Source: Stenotrophomonas cyclobalanopsidis
Lineage (GTDB): Bacteria > Pseudomonadota > Gammaproteobacteria > Xanthomonadales > Xanthomonadaceae
Assembly: GCF_008710035.1 (NCBI RefSeq)
Contig: NZ_VYKI01000006.1
Location: forward strand, 1-64,000
Direction of reading: 5' to 3'
DNA length: 64,000 bases
Shown here: positions 26,069 to 35,098 of the stretch, piece by piece
How the letters are laid out: every line of letters begins with the position of its first letter
Numbering within the stretch: position 1 is the first letter of the stretch
Made by a program: the position numbers and the translations under genes
The notes under the pieces: model-generated
Database searches by the model: none
Told to the model about the DNA's origin: nothing
The model's input: the letters and a program-made list of their open reading frames with translations, nothing else

Positions 26069-27262
26069 TCAGATCCGCAGCGTAAGCACCGTGCCAGCGC
26101 CATCGGCACTGGTCACGGTGAGCGTGCCGCCATGGGCCTTGGCAATCTGCGCGGCGATGTACAGGCCCAGCCCCAGGCCGGAATCCAACCGCCGTTCCTG
26201 CGGCCGCGCAAAGGGTTCGAACAGGTGGCCCATCTGCGCCGCCGGGATCACGCCGTGGTTGGCTACGCTGATTTCGATGCCCGCGCCCACGCTGCGGCCC
26301 TTGACGTGTATCGGTTGTCCGGGGGTGCCGTGGATAGCGGCGTTGATGACCAGGTTGGCCAGCAGCTGGCACAACCGCGCGGCGTCACACATGAAGGTCA
26401 GCGGCAACTGCAGGTCCACCTCGCAGACGCGCTTGGGATACGGGCGCATGGCCTCGCGGCAGGCCATGGCGAGGATGCCGGACAGATCCGACCACGGTTC
26501 CAGCTTCAGCGCGATGCCGGTGCCGAGGCGGCCCCGTGCGAAATCCATGGTGACATCGATCAGCTCGGCGATGCGGTCGGCACTGTCGTTGATATGGCCC
26601 AGCACCTTCTGCTGCGAATCGGTCAGCGCGCCAAAGCCCAGCAGATCGACACCGGCGCGGATGGCCTGCACAGGGTTGCGCAGGTCGTGCGCCAGTACAC
26701 CGATGAACTCTTCGCGCTGCTTGGCCACCCGCTGCAGCTCGGCATTGGATTGTTCATACTCGGCCAGCTGCCGGCCAACCATGTCGCCCTGTTCCTTCAG
26801 GCCGTCGATGGTGCGGCTGTCGGCGTCGTGGCTGCGCAACGCGTCAATCTGCGCGGCGACCAGCGCAGCCACGTCGTTCATCGACTGCACCTGTTGCTCG
26901 TCCACCGGCTTCGGCTCGGGGTCCAGTGTGCACAGGGTGCCGAAGATGGAGCCATCGGCCAGCAGCAGCGGCACTGAGATGTAGCTGCGGAAGCCATACA
27001 TGCCCGGAATCGGGCTGTCGATGAACAACGGATGGGAAAGCGCATCGCCGAACCAGACCGGTGCCCGCGAAGACCGCACGTCCTTGCAGAAGGTGCGGTT
27101 GATATCGAGGATCATGCCGCTGGAGATGCCCAGCCCCGCGCTGTCGATGCTCTGGATGGAACGCCAGGCGCTATCGGTGACTTCCCCGATCAGGGCAACG
27201 CGCATGCCGGTAATCCTGCATGCCAGGTCCAGCGAGGGCCGGAAGTCGATTCGGGTGGGCAT
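26069..27262 (-). CDS. GAF-domain sensor histidine kinase
   Basis: This 397-aa cytoplasmic kinase has an N-terminal GAF domain (about 15-150, with RSYISVPLLLADGSIFGTLC), a short coiled region (about 155-190), a HisKA dimerisation domain with the phospho-acceptor in LAHDLRNPVQAI (about 195-206), and an HATPase_c domain with N-box LVINAAIHG and G-box GLGLGLYIAAQIAKAHGG. No membrane segment is present. The ATG at 27262 was preferred over an upstream start. No response regulator gene is adjacent; the neighbour upstream is a c-di-GMP protein on the same strand. Confidence 0.85.
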   Translation of the reverse strand: MPTRIDFRPSLDLACRITGMRVALIGEVTDSAWRSIQSIDSAGLGISSGMILDINRTFCKDVRSSRAPVWFGDALSHPLFIDSPIPGMYGFRSYISVPLLLADGSIFGTLCTLDPEPKPVDEQQVQSMNDVAALVAAQIDALRSHDADSRTIDGLKEQGDMVGRQLAEYEQSNAELQRVAKQREEFIGVLAHDLRNPVQAIRAGVDLLGFGALTDSQQKVLGHINDSADRIAELIDVTMDFARGRLGTGIALKLEPWSDLSGILAMACREAMRPYPKRVCEVDLQLPLTFMCDAARLCQLLANLVINAAIHGTPGQPIHVKGRSVGAGIEISVANHGVIPAAQMGHLFEPFARPQERRLDSGLGLGLYIAAQIAKAHGGTLTVTSADGAGTVLTLRI

Positions 27263-27336
27263 GGCAGCTGTTCCGGACAGCACGGTGGGCAATACAAGTA
27301 TAGCGAGCGCTACCGCCGTAGAGTCGAGCAGCGGGA

Positions 27337-27357
27337 GTCGAGCAAGCTCGACGCTAC
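27337..27357 (-). repeat. SMAG-type repeat
   Basis: GTCGAGCAAGCTCGACGCTAC, GTAG-headed on the minus strand. An incomplete copy (GTAGAGTCGAGCAG) lies just upstream at about 27318. Confidence 0.65.
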
Positions 27358-29117
27358 GGGACGGGAAGCACTGCTCTGAATCGTTCGCTGAACGCTTCAG
27401 CCGTCATCGGGCGGGCCACCGCGAAGCCCTGGATCTCATCGCAGCCCAGCGCCTGCAGCCGTGCAACCTGCTCGGCACTCTCCACGCCTTCGGCCACTGC
27501 TGCATACCCCAGCCGCTGCGCCAGGCCGATGATCGCTTCCACCTTCAGCGCCGCGCGTGGGTCCACGCACAGCCGGTCGATCACCGTCTTGTCCAGCTTG
27601 AGCGTGCTGATCGGCAGCTCGGTGAGGTAGGCGAAGTTGCTGTAGCCGCTGCCGAAATCATCCACGGCGATGCGCAGCCCCGCGGCCGCCATCTGCCGCA
27701 GCTGCTGGCCAGCGGGAGAGTCCACGCGGAGCCACTGGCTCTCGGTGATCTCCACTTCGACATCCGCGCAGGAAAGCCCTTTCTGTTCGATCGCGCGGAT
27801 CAGCCGCAGCGCCGCGTCCTGCTCGGCCATGTCGCGGGCCGAGTAGTTGATCGACAGCGTCAGGTCGATGCCGATTGCGCGCCAGGCCGCACACTGGTCC
27901 AGCGCCTGGTCGATCACCCAGCGGGTGATGCCCTGCATGACTGCCGTGCGTTCGAACACCGGGATGAACTCGGCCGGGCTGACCGCACCCAGCTGCGGGT
28001 GGTTCCAGCGGATCAGCACCTCGGCCGCCACCGGCGCCAGGTCCGAGGCGCGGAAACGTGGCTGGTAGACCAGATGGAACTGTTTCTCCTGCAGTGCCTC
28101 GCGCGCATCGGTGGCCAGTCGATAGCCCCGCCGCGTACGCGCATCGCGGGCCTCGGAATACCAGCGGAACACCGAGCGGCTGTTGATGGCGGCGTTCAGC
28201 CCCACCAGCATGCGGCGGATGGCCTCGTCGGCGTTGTGCTGGCCCAGGGTGATGCCGCAGATGCCGGCGTGGAACGAGGGCGACATCGGCACCTGCGCGG
28301 CCATCATCGGTCGGGTCAGTCGCTCCTGCAGTTCGCCGATCAGATCTTCGACCGCCTTGGACGACGACAGCTCCACCACGAACGCAAACCGCGCCACACC
28401 GACGTGGTAGACCTCGGCCATGCCGTCGAGCGCTACGCACAGGCGCACGCCGATACGACGGATCAACGTCTCCAGCGGCCCCATGCCCAGCACCTGGCCG
28501 GCCTCGGTGGCGGTGGTCGCATCGAAGACATCGATCAGTACCGCATGCAGGAAGGTGCCCGGTTCACGCTCGGCGTGGGCGGCGAAGTCCAGGGCGAATT
28601 GATGCCGGTCGGGCAGGCCGCTGACGGGATCGCGGCGGCCGCTCAGGGCGCGCAGCTCCAGTTCGTTCATCGCGGCGCTGGCCAGGGTCTGCAGCTGGCG
28701 CCGCTCCGCCTCGGAAAACTGCCGAGGCGCATCGTCCATGATGCAGAACGCGCCGATCGCCACACCGTTGCGGGCAACCAGCGGTGCACCTGCATAGAAG
28801 CGAAGCTGCGCTGGACCGGTCACCAGCGGATTGCTGGCATGGCGGGGGTGCGCGCGCAGGTCGTCGATCACCAGGGTATCGGCGGAAGCGATCGTCGAGG
28901 CGCAGATCGAATCGCGGATATGGGTCTGGGTGGTGGCCAGTCCCTTGCGTGAGACCAGCCGCTGGCGATCGACCTCCAGCAGCGAAACGAACGCAACGGG
29001 CACATTGAAGGCGTGGGTGGCGAGCTCGGTGAGCTTGTCGAGCGCGGCACCGGAGACTGTGCCGAGGGCATTGAGCCCGGCCAGGGTGGAAAGGCGTTCT
29101 TGTTCGGGGGAGGGCAT
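27354..29117 (-). CDS. GAF-GGDEF-EAL cyclic-di-GMP protein
   Basis: This 587-aa protein has a GAF domain (about 20-160, with FYAGAPLVARNGVAIGAFCIMD), a degenerate GGDEF domain (about 165-325: the expected GG(D/E)EF loop is replaced by HVGVARFAFV, so cyclase activity is unlikely), and an EAL domain (about 335-580) with EVLIRWNHP in place of EAL, then DDFGSGYSNFAYL and EGVESAEQ. Metal-binding residues of the EAL domain are mostly kept, so phosphodiesterase activity is plausible. It is probably cytoplasmic. The ATG at 29117 is preferred over the GTG at 29126. Confidence 0.85.
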   Translation of the reverse strand: MPSPEQERLSTLAGLNALGTVSGAALDKLTELATHAFNVPVAFVSLLEVDRQRLVSRKGLATTQTHIRDSICASTIASADTLVIDDLRAHPRHASNPLVTGPAQLRFYAGAPLVARNGVAIGAFCIMDDAPRQFSEAERRQLQTLASAAMNELELRALSGRRDPVSGLPDRHQFALDFAAHAEREPGTFLHAVLIDVFDATTATEAGQVLGMGPLETLIRRIGVRLCVALDGMAEVYHVGVARFAFVVELSSSKAVEDLIGELQERLTRPMMAAQVPMSPSFHAGICGITLGQHNADEAIRRMLVGLNAAINSRSVFRWYSEARDARTRRGYRLATDAREALQEKQFHLVYQPRFRASDLAPVAAEVLIRWNHPQLGAVSPAEFIPVFERTAVMQGITRWVIDQALDQCAAWRAIGIDLTLSINYSARDMAEQDAALRLIRAIEQKGLSCADVEVEITESQWLRVDSPAGQQLRQMAAAGLRIAVDDFGSGYSNFAYLTELPISTLKLDKTVIDRLCVDPRAALKVEAIIGLAQRLGYAAVAEGVESAEQVARLQALGCDEIQGFAVARPMTAEAFSERFRAVLPVP

Positions 29118-29306
29118 CAGGACCACATCAGAACGTACAAGGGGGCTGCACAGTCAAAGAGACAGCAGCAGCGCAACCAAGATGTCGCGCTGCTGTTGTC
29201 GGGGGAAGGGGCGCAGGCTGCTGCCTTCTGAATGCTTCAGGCTTGCCGCGCGATGGTAGTGCGCGGCAGATGCGGCCGGTGTGAGCGCCCGCCATGACCC
29301 TGTCTT

Positions 29307-31427
29307 TCAGGCCGCGCGCCTGAGGGTGGGGGTTGCCTGGGCCGAGACCCGGAACACAGCGGCCGCCTGGTCCAGGTCTGCCGCCTGCCCGGCCATCGCG
29401 CGGGCCGCCGCGCTGGCTTCCTCCACTAGAGCGGCATTCTGCTGGGTGGCCTCGTCCATCTGCGCGATGGTCTGGTTGACCTGTTCGATACCGGCCGCCT
29501 GTTCGACGCTTGCTTGGGCGATCTGCTGCACCAGATGTCCGGTCTGGCCTGCGGCGTCGGTCAGCTGGCCGATGGCGGCTTCGGTCTGGCGGGCGATGCC
29601 GATACCGGCCTCGACCCTGCCGGTGGATTCATCGATCAATGCCTTGATGTCCTTGGCCGAAGCCGCCGCGCGCTGCGCCAGGCCGCGTACCTCGCTGGCG
29701 ACCACCGCAAAACCACGACCCTGCTCGCCGGCGCGCGCTGCTTCGACCGCTGCGTTGAGGGCGAGGATGTTGGTCTGGAACGCGATGCCGTCAATCAGGC
29801 TGACCATCTCGCCGATCCGAAGCGACGAGGCATTGATCTGTCCCATCACCCGCACCACGTCCTGCACCGCCTGGGCGGTCTGCAGCAGGGCGTCGCCGGC
29901 ACTGCGCGAGGCCGCATCGGCCTGCTGTGCGTGCTCGGCATTCTGGCGCACGGTGGAGGTCAGCTCTTCCATCGAGGCAGCAGTTTCCTCCAGATTGGCA
30001 GCCTGGCTCTCGGTACGCCGCGAGAGGTCAGCGTTGCCCGCAGCAATCTCATCGGATGCGCCGGCGATCAAGCCAGAAGCTTCCTGGATGCGGCGGATGA
30101 TGGCCGCCAGGTTCTCCGCAGTGCGGTTGGTGTCGCGCTGCATGGTGGCGAACACGCCCTGGAAGTCGCCCTCGATACGGCGCGTCAGATCCCCTTCGGC
30201 CATGGCACCGAGCACCTTGGACAACGCGCCGAGGCTGCCGTCAGCGGTGGCCATCAAGCGGTTGAGGTCTTCAATCATGCGGCGGAAATCGTGACGGTAG
30301 ACGGCGGCATCGCCGCGCACGCTGAAATCGCCCGCCGCTGCTGCGGTGGCCAGGCGCTGGATGTCCTGGTTGATCGCATGCAGGCTGCCCTTGGCCGCAT
30401 CCATCGATTCGTGCAGGATCGCGCGGCTGCCCGGGAGGCGTCGTGCGTCGCGGCTCAGGTCACCCTGTGCATACTGGTTCAACACATCGATGGCATCGAC
30501 GATTGCATCCAGATGCTCGAACACCATCGTGTTCATGCCCTGCGCCAATTCGCCATAGACGCCGGGGAAATCCACCGGCATGCGGTGGCTGATGTCCTCG
30601 GCGGCATGCTTGCCGATCATCAGCTGGGTCTGCTGCGAGAAGCGCTGCAGCAGGCCGACCATGCCGTCTGTGGCGCGCAGCATCTGGCCCACTTCGTCGG
30701 GGCTGTCATCCTGGTGGCGGACACTCAGGTCGCCACGGGTGACCGCATTGATCGACGCCTGCACCTGCGCCAGCGGCCGGGTCAGGCTGCGCGAGATCAG
30801 CCACGCCGCGATGATGCCCAGGCCCAGGCTGAGGAGCCCGAACAGGCTGAGCAGTGCCGTGGTCCTGGCGGCCAGCGCCTGCATGTCCTGGGCGGCCTCT
30901 TCCACCAGCTTCTGCTGCAGATCGGCGAACTCGGCGAGCGCCGCGTTCCAGTCGGCAGCCGCCGGGCCGGCGCGGGTCAACAGTACGGTGCTGGCAGCGT
31001 CGAAGTCGCCGGCCTGCATCGCTGCATCCAGCTCGCGGTTGAGTGCAACGGTGGCCTGCTGCTTCTGCGTGACCTTGCCGCGCATCGATTCGGCCAGCGG
31101 GCTGGTGGCCGGGCGCTCGGTGAAGTGGGCCCAGATCTGGTCATACCGCGCGGACATCGCGTGCGCCTTCGCAAGATCCTCTTCCAGGCCCTGGCCGCGC
31201 TTGATCAGCATGTCGCGGCGCAGAAGCAGCAGCTCCTTGTTGATGATGAGCATGTCGTACAGCTCGCCCATGCGGGTCACGCGCACGTTCACCGCGTTGT
31301 CGAACTGTTGGCGCTGCTGGTAGTTGCTGTGCAGGGCGATCGCAAGAATGGTGGCGATCAGAAGGAGCAGGACGGAAAAGCCCGCGGTGAGGCGAGTGCC
31401 GACCTTGAAGCGGCGCAGCGTGTTCAT
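29307..31427 (-). CDS. Methyl-accepting chemotaxis protein
   Basis: This 706-aa receptor begins at the ATG at 31427. TM1 is about 12-32 and a four-helix-type periplasmic sensor spans about 33-190. TM2 is about 192-212, followed by a HAMP domain (SRSLTRPLAQVQASINAVTRGD) and a further HAMP-like region. The signalling domain includes the invariant hairpin tip with GIAFQTNILALNAAVEAARAG. No obvious CheR-tethering pentapeptide is seen at the C-terminus (PTLRRAA). The ligand is unknown. Confidence 0.9.
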   Translation of the reverse strand: MNTLRRFKVGTRLTAGFSVLLLLIATILAIALHSNYQQRQQFDNAVNVRVTRMGELYDMLIINKELLLLRRDMLIKRGQGLEEDLAKAHAMSARYDQIWAHFTERPATSPLAESMRGKVTQKQQATVALNRELDAAMQAGDFDAASTVLLTRAGPAAADWNAALAEFADLQQKLVEEAAQDMQALAARTTALLSLFGLLSLGLGIIAAWLISRSLTRPLAQVQASINAVTRGDLSVRHQDDSPDEVGQMLRATDGMVGLLQRFSQQTQLMIGKHAAEDISHRMPVDFPGVYGELAQGMNTMVFEHLDAIVDAIDVLNQYAQGDLSRDARRLPGSRAILHESMDAAKGSLHAINQDIQRLATAAAAGDFSVRGDAAVYRHDFRRMIEDLNRLMATADGSLGALSKVLGAMAEGDLTRRIEGDFQGVFATMQRDTNRTAENLAAIIRRIQEASGLIAGASDEIAAGNADLSRRTESQAANLEETAASMEELTSTVRQNAEHAQQADAASRSAGDALLQTAQAVQDVVRVMGQINASSLRIGEMVSLIDGIAFQTNILALNAAVEAARAGEQGRGFAVVASEVRGLAQRAAASAKDIKALIDESTGRVEAGIGIARQTEAAIGQLTDAAGQTGHLVQQIAQASVEQAAGIEQVNQTIAQMDEATQQNAALVEEASAAARAMAGQAADLDQAAAVFRVSAQATPTLRRAA

Positions 31428-31571
31428 TTTGTGAAATCCGGTAGTCGTTGTAGGCCCGACTGCCGGGCGTATCTGCACAGGAGAGAGTCCCGGCAAGCAG
31501 TACAACGGTAGCGGCAGCGCAGGCTGAAGCTTTAGCGCCGCAGTTCGGATTTTTCTGGAAGCGCCTGCGGA

Positions 31572-31841
31572 TCAGGCAATGCAGAGCACGAACACCGCCG
31601 ACAGCGCGAGCATCAGCACGAACACCCGCCGACTCAGCGCCAGGCAGGCGAGGCCCGCGGCCAATGCCCAGGCGCCCAGCAGGACGCAGGCCAGCAGCCA
31701 CAGGCCCATGCCCATCAGCGAGCCGGACACCACGCCGGACATCGCCAGTGCTTTGAACAGGCCCACGCCCAGCACGCTGCCCAGCATTCCTGCCTGTAGG
31801 GCGACGGCATCATGGCGGGCAGGGGCAGGGCGGTGATGCAT
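31572..31841 (-). CDS. Small integral membrane protein, hypothetical
   Basis: This 89-aa protein has three predicted hydrophobic segments: about 17-38, about 40-62 and about 66-87. The His/Pro/Arg N-terminus begins MHHRPAPARHD. No family is recognised. The frame has chromosomal codon use and a reasonable ATG at 31841. It is small enough that a start further downstream cannot be excluded. Confidence 0.5.
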   Translation of the reverse strand: MHHRPAPARHDAVALQAGMLGSVLGVGLFKALAMSGVVSGSLMGMGLWLLACVLLGAWALAAGLACLALSRRVFVLMLALSAVFVLCIA

Positions 31842-31909
31842 GGGCTGCACTGTGCAGCAAGCCACATCCACGCCATGTGTTTTTTGCGGTTCAGCGGGAG
31901 CGCGACGAA

Positions 31910-32064
31910 GGGGTCAGAGCCCTTGCCTGCGGCAAGGGATCCGACCCCAGGCTTGCGGTCGAGCGAAGGGGTCGGATCCCTTTCCAACGGAAAGGGCTCT
32001 GAACCCGGATCTCCGGCCAGGCGTTGGGGTCAGAGCCCTTGCCTTTGGCAAGGGATCCGACCCC
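31910..32064. repeat. Three copies of a GGGGTC...GACCCC palindromic repeat
   Basis: Each copy is about 39 bp, with GGGGTCAGAGCCCTT then GCAAGGGATCCGACCCC, forming an imperfect palindrome around CCTTGCC..GGCAAGG or CCTTTCC..GGAAAGG. Copies lie at 31910-31948 (+), 31968-32006 (inverted) and 32026-32064 (+). A fourth copy is at 60226-60264. They lack the GTAG head, so this is a different REP-like family from SMAG. Confidence 0.75.
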
Positions 32065-32075
32065 GGGCCCATCAC

Positions 32076-32819
32076 TCACGCATCGTCATCCAGCGCATCG
32101 CCATCCCAGTCGGGCAGCGCATCGTCGGCACCCGCAACGTCGGGGTTCACCGGCTCCAGCAGGGTGTAGTCATCGCGACGCGGGTCGCGGATGCCCAGGC
32201 CGACATACGCAGCCTCCAGCGCCGCGGTATGCGCGTGGCGTCGCAGCTGCGCTGGCGTGGTCAGCTCGCCCCTCAGCCAGGCCGCCGCTGCCGCAGGCTC
32301 CACGAAGACCGGCCCATCGGCAGACAGCGGGGCCGGGATCGCCGGGTTGCCATCGGTCAGGATCGAAAACGTGTCGCGCAAGTCGCCTGCCTCGTCCTGC
32401 CAGTGCTCCCACAAACCGGCCGCCAGCAGCGCCAACCCATCCTGGCGCTGGACGAACATCGGCCACGGCGGTCGTCGCTGCCGGTCCCATTTGAAATAGC
32501 CGGTCATCGGCACGATGCAGCGCCGTCTGCTCCAGGCATCGGCGAAGACGCGGCTGCGCGGAGCGCGCTCCAGCCGAGCGGTCACCGTGGTGTAGGGCGT
32601 AGAGGGTTGCTTCGACCAGCGCGGCACCAGTCCCCATTGCATCTCCGCAACCACTGTCGTCGTCTGCGCATCGGCGACGCCCGCCGCCCAGACCCAGGCG
32701 TGGCCGTCCTTGCCGATGTTGTAGCGCGCATCGGCCGTTGCCAATGCGGCAGATACGTCGTCTGGCAGGGCACGGGCAAAGCTGTCCACATCCACAAAGG
32801 CCTGCACAAAACGTCGCAT
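32076..32819 (-). CDS. SRAP (YedK/HMCES) homologue lacking catalytic residues
   Basis: This 247-aa protein has the SRAP fold landmarks in order: RYNIGKDG, MQWGLVPRWSK (about 60-70), RRRCIVPMTGYFKWDR (about 98-113), LAAGLWEHW and FSILTDGNPA. Active SRAP proteins crosslink abasic sites through Cys2 (MCGRF), with Asn (NARxE), Glu (FYEW) and His (HDRMP). Here the N-terminus is MRRF, NARxE is TARLE (Thr80), FYEW is YFKW (Lys110) and HDRMP is replaced by LSADGP. All four key positions are lost, so DNA-protein crosslinking should not occur. The frame is intact with normal codon use, so a non-catalytic role is likely. It is last in a probable three-gene unit. Confidence 0.8.
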   Translation of the reverse strand: MRRFVQAFVDVDSFARALPDDVSAALATADARYNIGKDGHAWVWAAGVADAQTTTVVAEMQWGLVPRWSKQPSTPYTTVTARLERAPRSRVFADAWSRRRCIVPMTGYFKWDRQRRPPWPMFVQRQDGLALLAAGLWEHWQDEAGDLRDTFSILTDGNPAIPAPLSADGPVFVEPAAAAAWLRGELTTPAQLRRHAHTAALEAAYVGLGIRDPRRDDYTLLEPVNPDVAGADDALPDWDGDALDDDA

Positions 32820-32837
32820 GCCCGCTCCGTCGCCGAC

Positions 32838-33026
32838 TCAGCGCGGCGGTTGAGCTTGCAGCGCGTCGCGTCCGCGCGGGGTCAAGTCGATGTCACCGTC
32901 TTCGGCCTGCACCGCAAGGCCTGCCTTCACCGCCCAGGTGGCGGCGTCACTGTCCACCTGCTCCGCGTCGGCAATGGCCTGCAGGATCTGGCGCTGTGCC
33001 CCGGTCAGTGACGCGTCCATGTTCAT
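32838..33026 (-). CDS. Small hypothetical protein (winged-helix-like)
   Basis: The 62-aa ORF from the ATG at 33026 (33020 is also possible) has two short helices and ends LTPRGRDALQAQPPR, a pattern common at the end of small winged-helix domains. Its ATG overlaps the stop of the preceding gene (ATGA), indicating translational coupling. The SRAP homologue follows 18 bp downstream, so the three genes probably form one operon. No function is recognised. Confidence 0.5.
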   Translation of the reverse strand: MNMDASLTGAQRQILQAIADAEQVDSDAATWAVKAGLAVQAEDGDIDLTPRGRDALQAQPPR

Positions 33027-33271
33027 ACGCCCAGCACGCGGGGCAGCTTCCAGTCCGCCACCCGGGCATTGCTTACCGCCTGATGGCATCCGCAGTCGTC
33101 ACAACGGAACAGCGTGCCGCCAGGCAGGTGCAACAGATTGCCGTCCGTAGACGAGGTCGTGGCGTCGCAGTGGTTGCAGGTAACGGTCAGCGAGGTGATG
33201 CGTTCCACCCCGCCGGCCATGTTGAAGACGGCCTCGAAGGCGCGAATGGCGAAGTGACCGGTGTCCGACAT
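33023..33271 (-). CDS. Small zinc-ribbon-like hypothetical protein
   Basis: This 82-aa protein has two CxxC knuckles, CNHC (about 32-35) and CDDC (about 57-60) followed by another Cys-His, consistent with one zinc-binding ribbon. The N-terminus is ordinary and has no signal peptide. It is the first gene of a probable operon with 32838-33026 and the SRAP homologue. The function is unknown; a nucleic-acid-binding role is a guess from the fold only. Confidence 0.55.
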   Translation of the reverse strand: MSDTGHFAIRAFEAVFNMAGGVERITSLTVTCNHCDATTSSTDGNLLHLPGGTLFRCDDCGCHQAVSNARVADWKLPRVLGV

Positions 33272-33417
33272 GGGAGAGGGCGTGCCAAGGGAGAAGGTGC
33301 ATTCATCGTCACACTTTCACCTGTGATGACCCCGTCAGCCCGATGCGGTGGCGAGGTCAAATCCAGTCGCGCTGCCACAGCCCATGCCTGCGGCAAGGGG
33401 GGGGGGCGTACAGGACC

Positions 33418-34614
33418 TCAGCCAGCCTTGCGGCGGCGGTCGACCATCATCGACACGCCCCACAGCAGCAGGCCACCGATGGCGGTGGCGGCGCCGACAT
33501 AACCGGTGGTGGCCGGGCTGAAGCCCGCGCTGATGGCCATGCCACCCAGCCACGGGCCCAGCGCGTTGGCGGTGTTGAACGCGGCGTGGTTGGAGGCCGC
33601 GGCCAGCGTCTGCGCCTCGCCGGCCACGTCCATCAGGCGGGTCTGCAGCACGGCGGCCAGCGCACCCATGGTGCCCACGGTGATGATCATTGGGCCGATG
33701 GTCCACACCGACTGCGCGGCCAGCGGGTACAGCAGCAGCATCACGATGGACCACACCAGCACGACGGCGGCGGCATTGAAGTGGAACTTGTCCACCAGCC
33801 AGCCGCCGGCGATGTTGCCGATGATCGCCCCGATGCCGAACACGCCCACGGCCAGCGGCATCCACGATTCGGCCACGCCGGTCACCTGCACCAGGGTCGG
33901 CGCGAGGTAGGTGAACACGCAGAACATGCCGGCAAAGCCGACCGCGCCAATGCCCAGCGCCAGCCACACCTGGGTGGTGTTGAACGCGCGCAGCTCACGC
34001 ATCGGCGAGGTACGCACCTCGTCCGGGTCGGGCAGCAGGAAGCGGGCGATCATCACCACCGTGGCGATGGCCAGCACGCTGACCAGGGCGAAGGCGGTGC
34101 GCCAGCTCAGCTGCTGGCCCAGCCAGGTGGTCAGCGGGTTGCCGATCAGGATCGCGATGGACAGGCCTAGCAGCACCCGTGACATCGCCTGGCCACGCTG
34201 GCCGGCCGGGCTGATGGCCGCGGCCACCAGCATCGCCACGCCGAAGTAGGCGCCATGCGGCAGGCCGGCGACGAAGCGGGCGATCAGCATGGTGCCGTAG
34301 TTGGGGGCCAGGGCGCTGGCCAGGTTGCCCACCGCGTAGAAGGCCATCAGCGCCAGCAGCAGCTTGCGGCGCGGGAACGAAGCGCCGATGAAGGCGAGGA
34401 TCGGCGCGCCGACCACCACGCCGATGGCGTAGGCACTGATCAGGTGGCCGACCTGGGTCTCGCTGATCGACAGGCCGCGGCTGATCTCCAGCATCAGGCC
34501 CATGCTGGCGAACTCACTGGTGCCGATGGCAAAGCCACCCAGCGAGAGGGCAAGGATGATCCAGGTGCGCTGACGCGGCGTCAGCCGCGCGGCCAGGGGG
34601 GAATTGGGGCTCAT
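33418..34614 (-). CDS. MFS transporter (AraJ/YdhP-like efflux family)
   Basis: This 398-aa inner-membrane protein has about 12 hydrophobic segments. The N-terminal half carries SLGGFAIGTSEFASMGL (about 21-37), GHLISAYAIGVVVGAP and ARFVAGLPHGAYFGVAMLVAA, which are landmarks of the sugar/drug efflux branch. The ATG at 34614 was chosen because the longer ORF start lacks conserved sequence. It is probably a proton-driven exporter with unknown substrate. A G10 tract lies 11 bp past its stop. Confidence 0.85.
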   Translation of the reverse strand: MSPNSPLAARLTPRQRTWIILALSLGGFAIGTSEFASMGLMLEISRGLSISETQVGHLISAYAIGVVVGAPILAFIGASFPRRKLLLALMAFYAVGNLASALAPNYGTMLIARFVAGLPHGAYFGVAMLVAAAISPAGQRGQAMSRVLLGLSIAILIGNPLTTWLGQQLSWRTAFALVSVLAIATVVMIARFLLPDPDEVRTSPMRELRAFNTTQVWLALGIGAVGFAGMFCVFTYLAPTLVQVTGVAESWMPLAVGVFGIGAIIGNIAGGWLVDKFHFNAAAVVLVWSIVMLLLYPLAAQSVWTIGPMIITVGTMGALAAVLQTRLMDVAGEAQTLAAASNHAAFNTANALGPWLGGMAISAGFSPATTGYVGAATAIGGLLLWGVSMMVDRRRKAG

Positions 34615-34804
34615 GCGGGGGCGGGCAGGGCGGGGGAAGCCACCCATTGTACTGCTGCACTGCAGCAACAGCACCCGCGGCAGGGTAAATCAGTGTTTGA
34701 TGGGTGGCGCCGACTGACCGGGCCTGCATGCCGCCACCACGGCAGGGGCGGCATCATTGCCTGACGCGGGCACGCGATGTGAACGCCATCACGGAGAAGA
34801 ATGC

Positions 34805-35062
34805 ATGCAGGAGTACACGCATCAACTCGAGCTGCGCGGCCGCTATCGGCTGGTAGCGGTGACCCACGCGCCGGTGTACGCTCCCGGCGATGTCATCGGT
34901 CATACGGTCATCGCCGATGACGGGGAGCGCTTGACCGATCTGATGTCGCTGGCCGAAGCGCGCCGGTACCTTGAGGTGCTGGAGCGTGAAGAGGGCATCG
35001 AGCCCGGGCTGGAGAATGAAACCAACCTGCGGAAACGGGCGTCGCAACGACGCCGCCGCTAG
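34805..35062 (+). CDS. Small hypothetical protein upstream of virD4
   Basis: This 85-aa protein starts at the ATG at 34805. It is predicted to be alpha/beta, with RYRLVAVTHAPVYAPGDVIG, an acidic helix (LAEARRYLEVLEREEG) and a basic C-terminus (RKRASQRRRR). No signal peptide is seen. It lies 36 bp ahead of virD4 on the same strand and may be co-transcribed, but I do not know it as a T4SS component. Confidence 0.55.
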   Translation: MQEYTHQLELRGRYRLVAVTHAPVYAPGDVIGHTVIADDGERLTDLMSLAEARRYLEVLEREEGIEPGLENETNLRKRASQRRRR

Positions 35063-35098
35063 GCCGTCGCGCCTCAGTGCGCATCATGGAGGATTCGG

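Noticed and set aside
29514..31511. 665-codon plus-strand ORF opposite the chemoreceptor
   Set aside because: It is antisense to a clear MCP and has no protein-like features.
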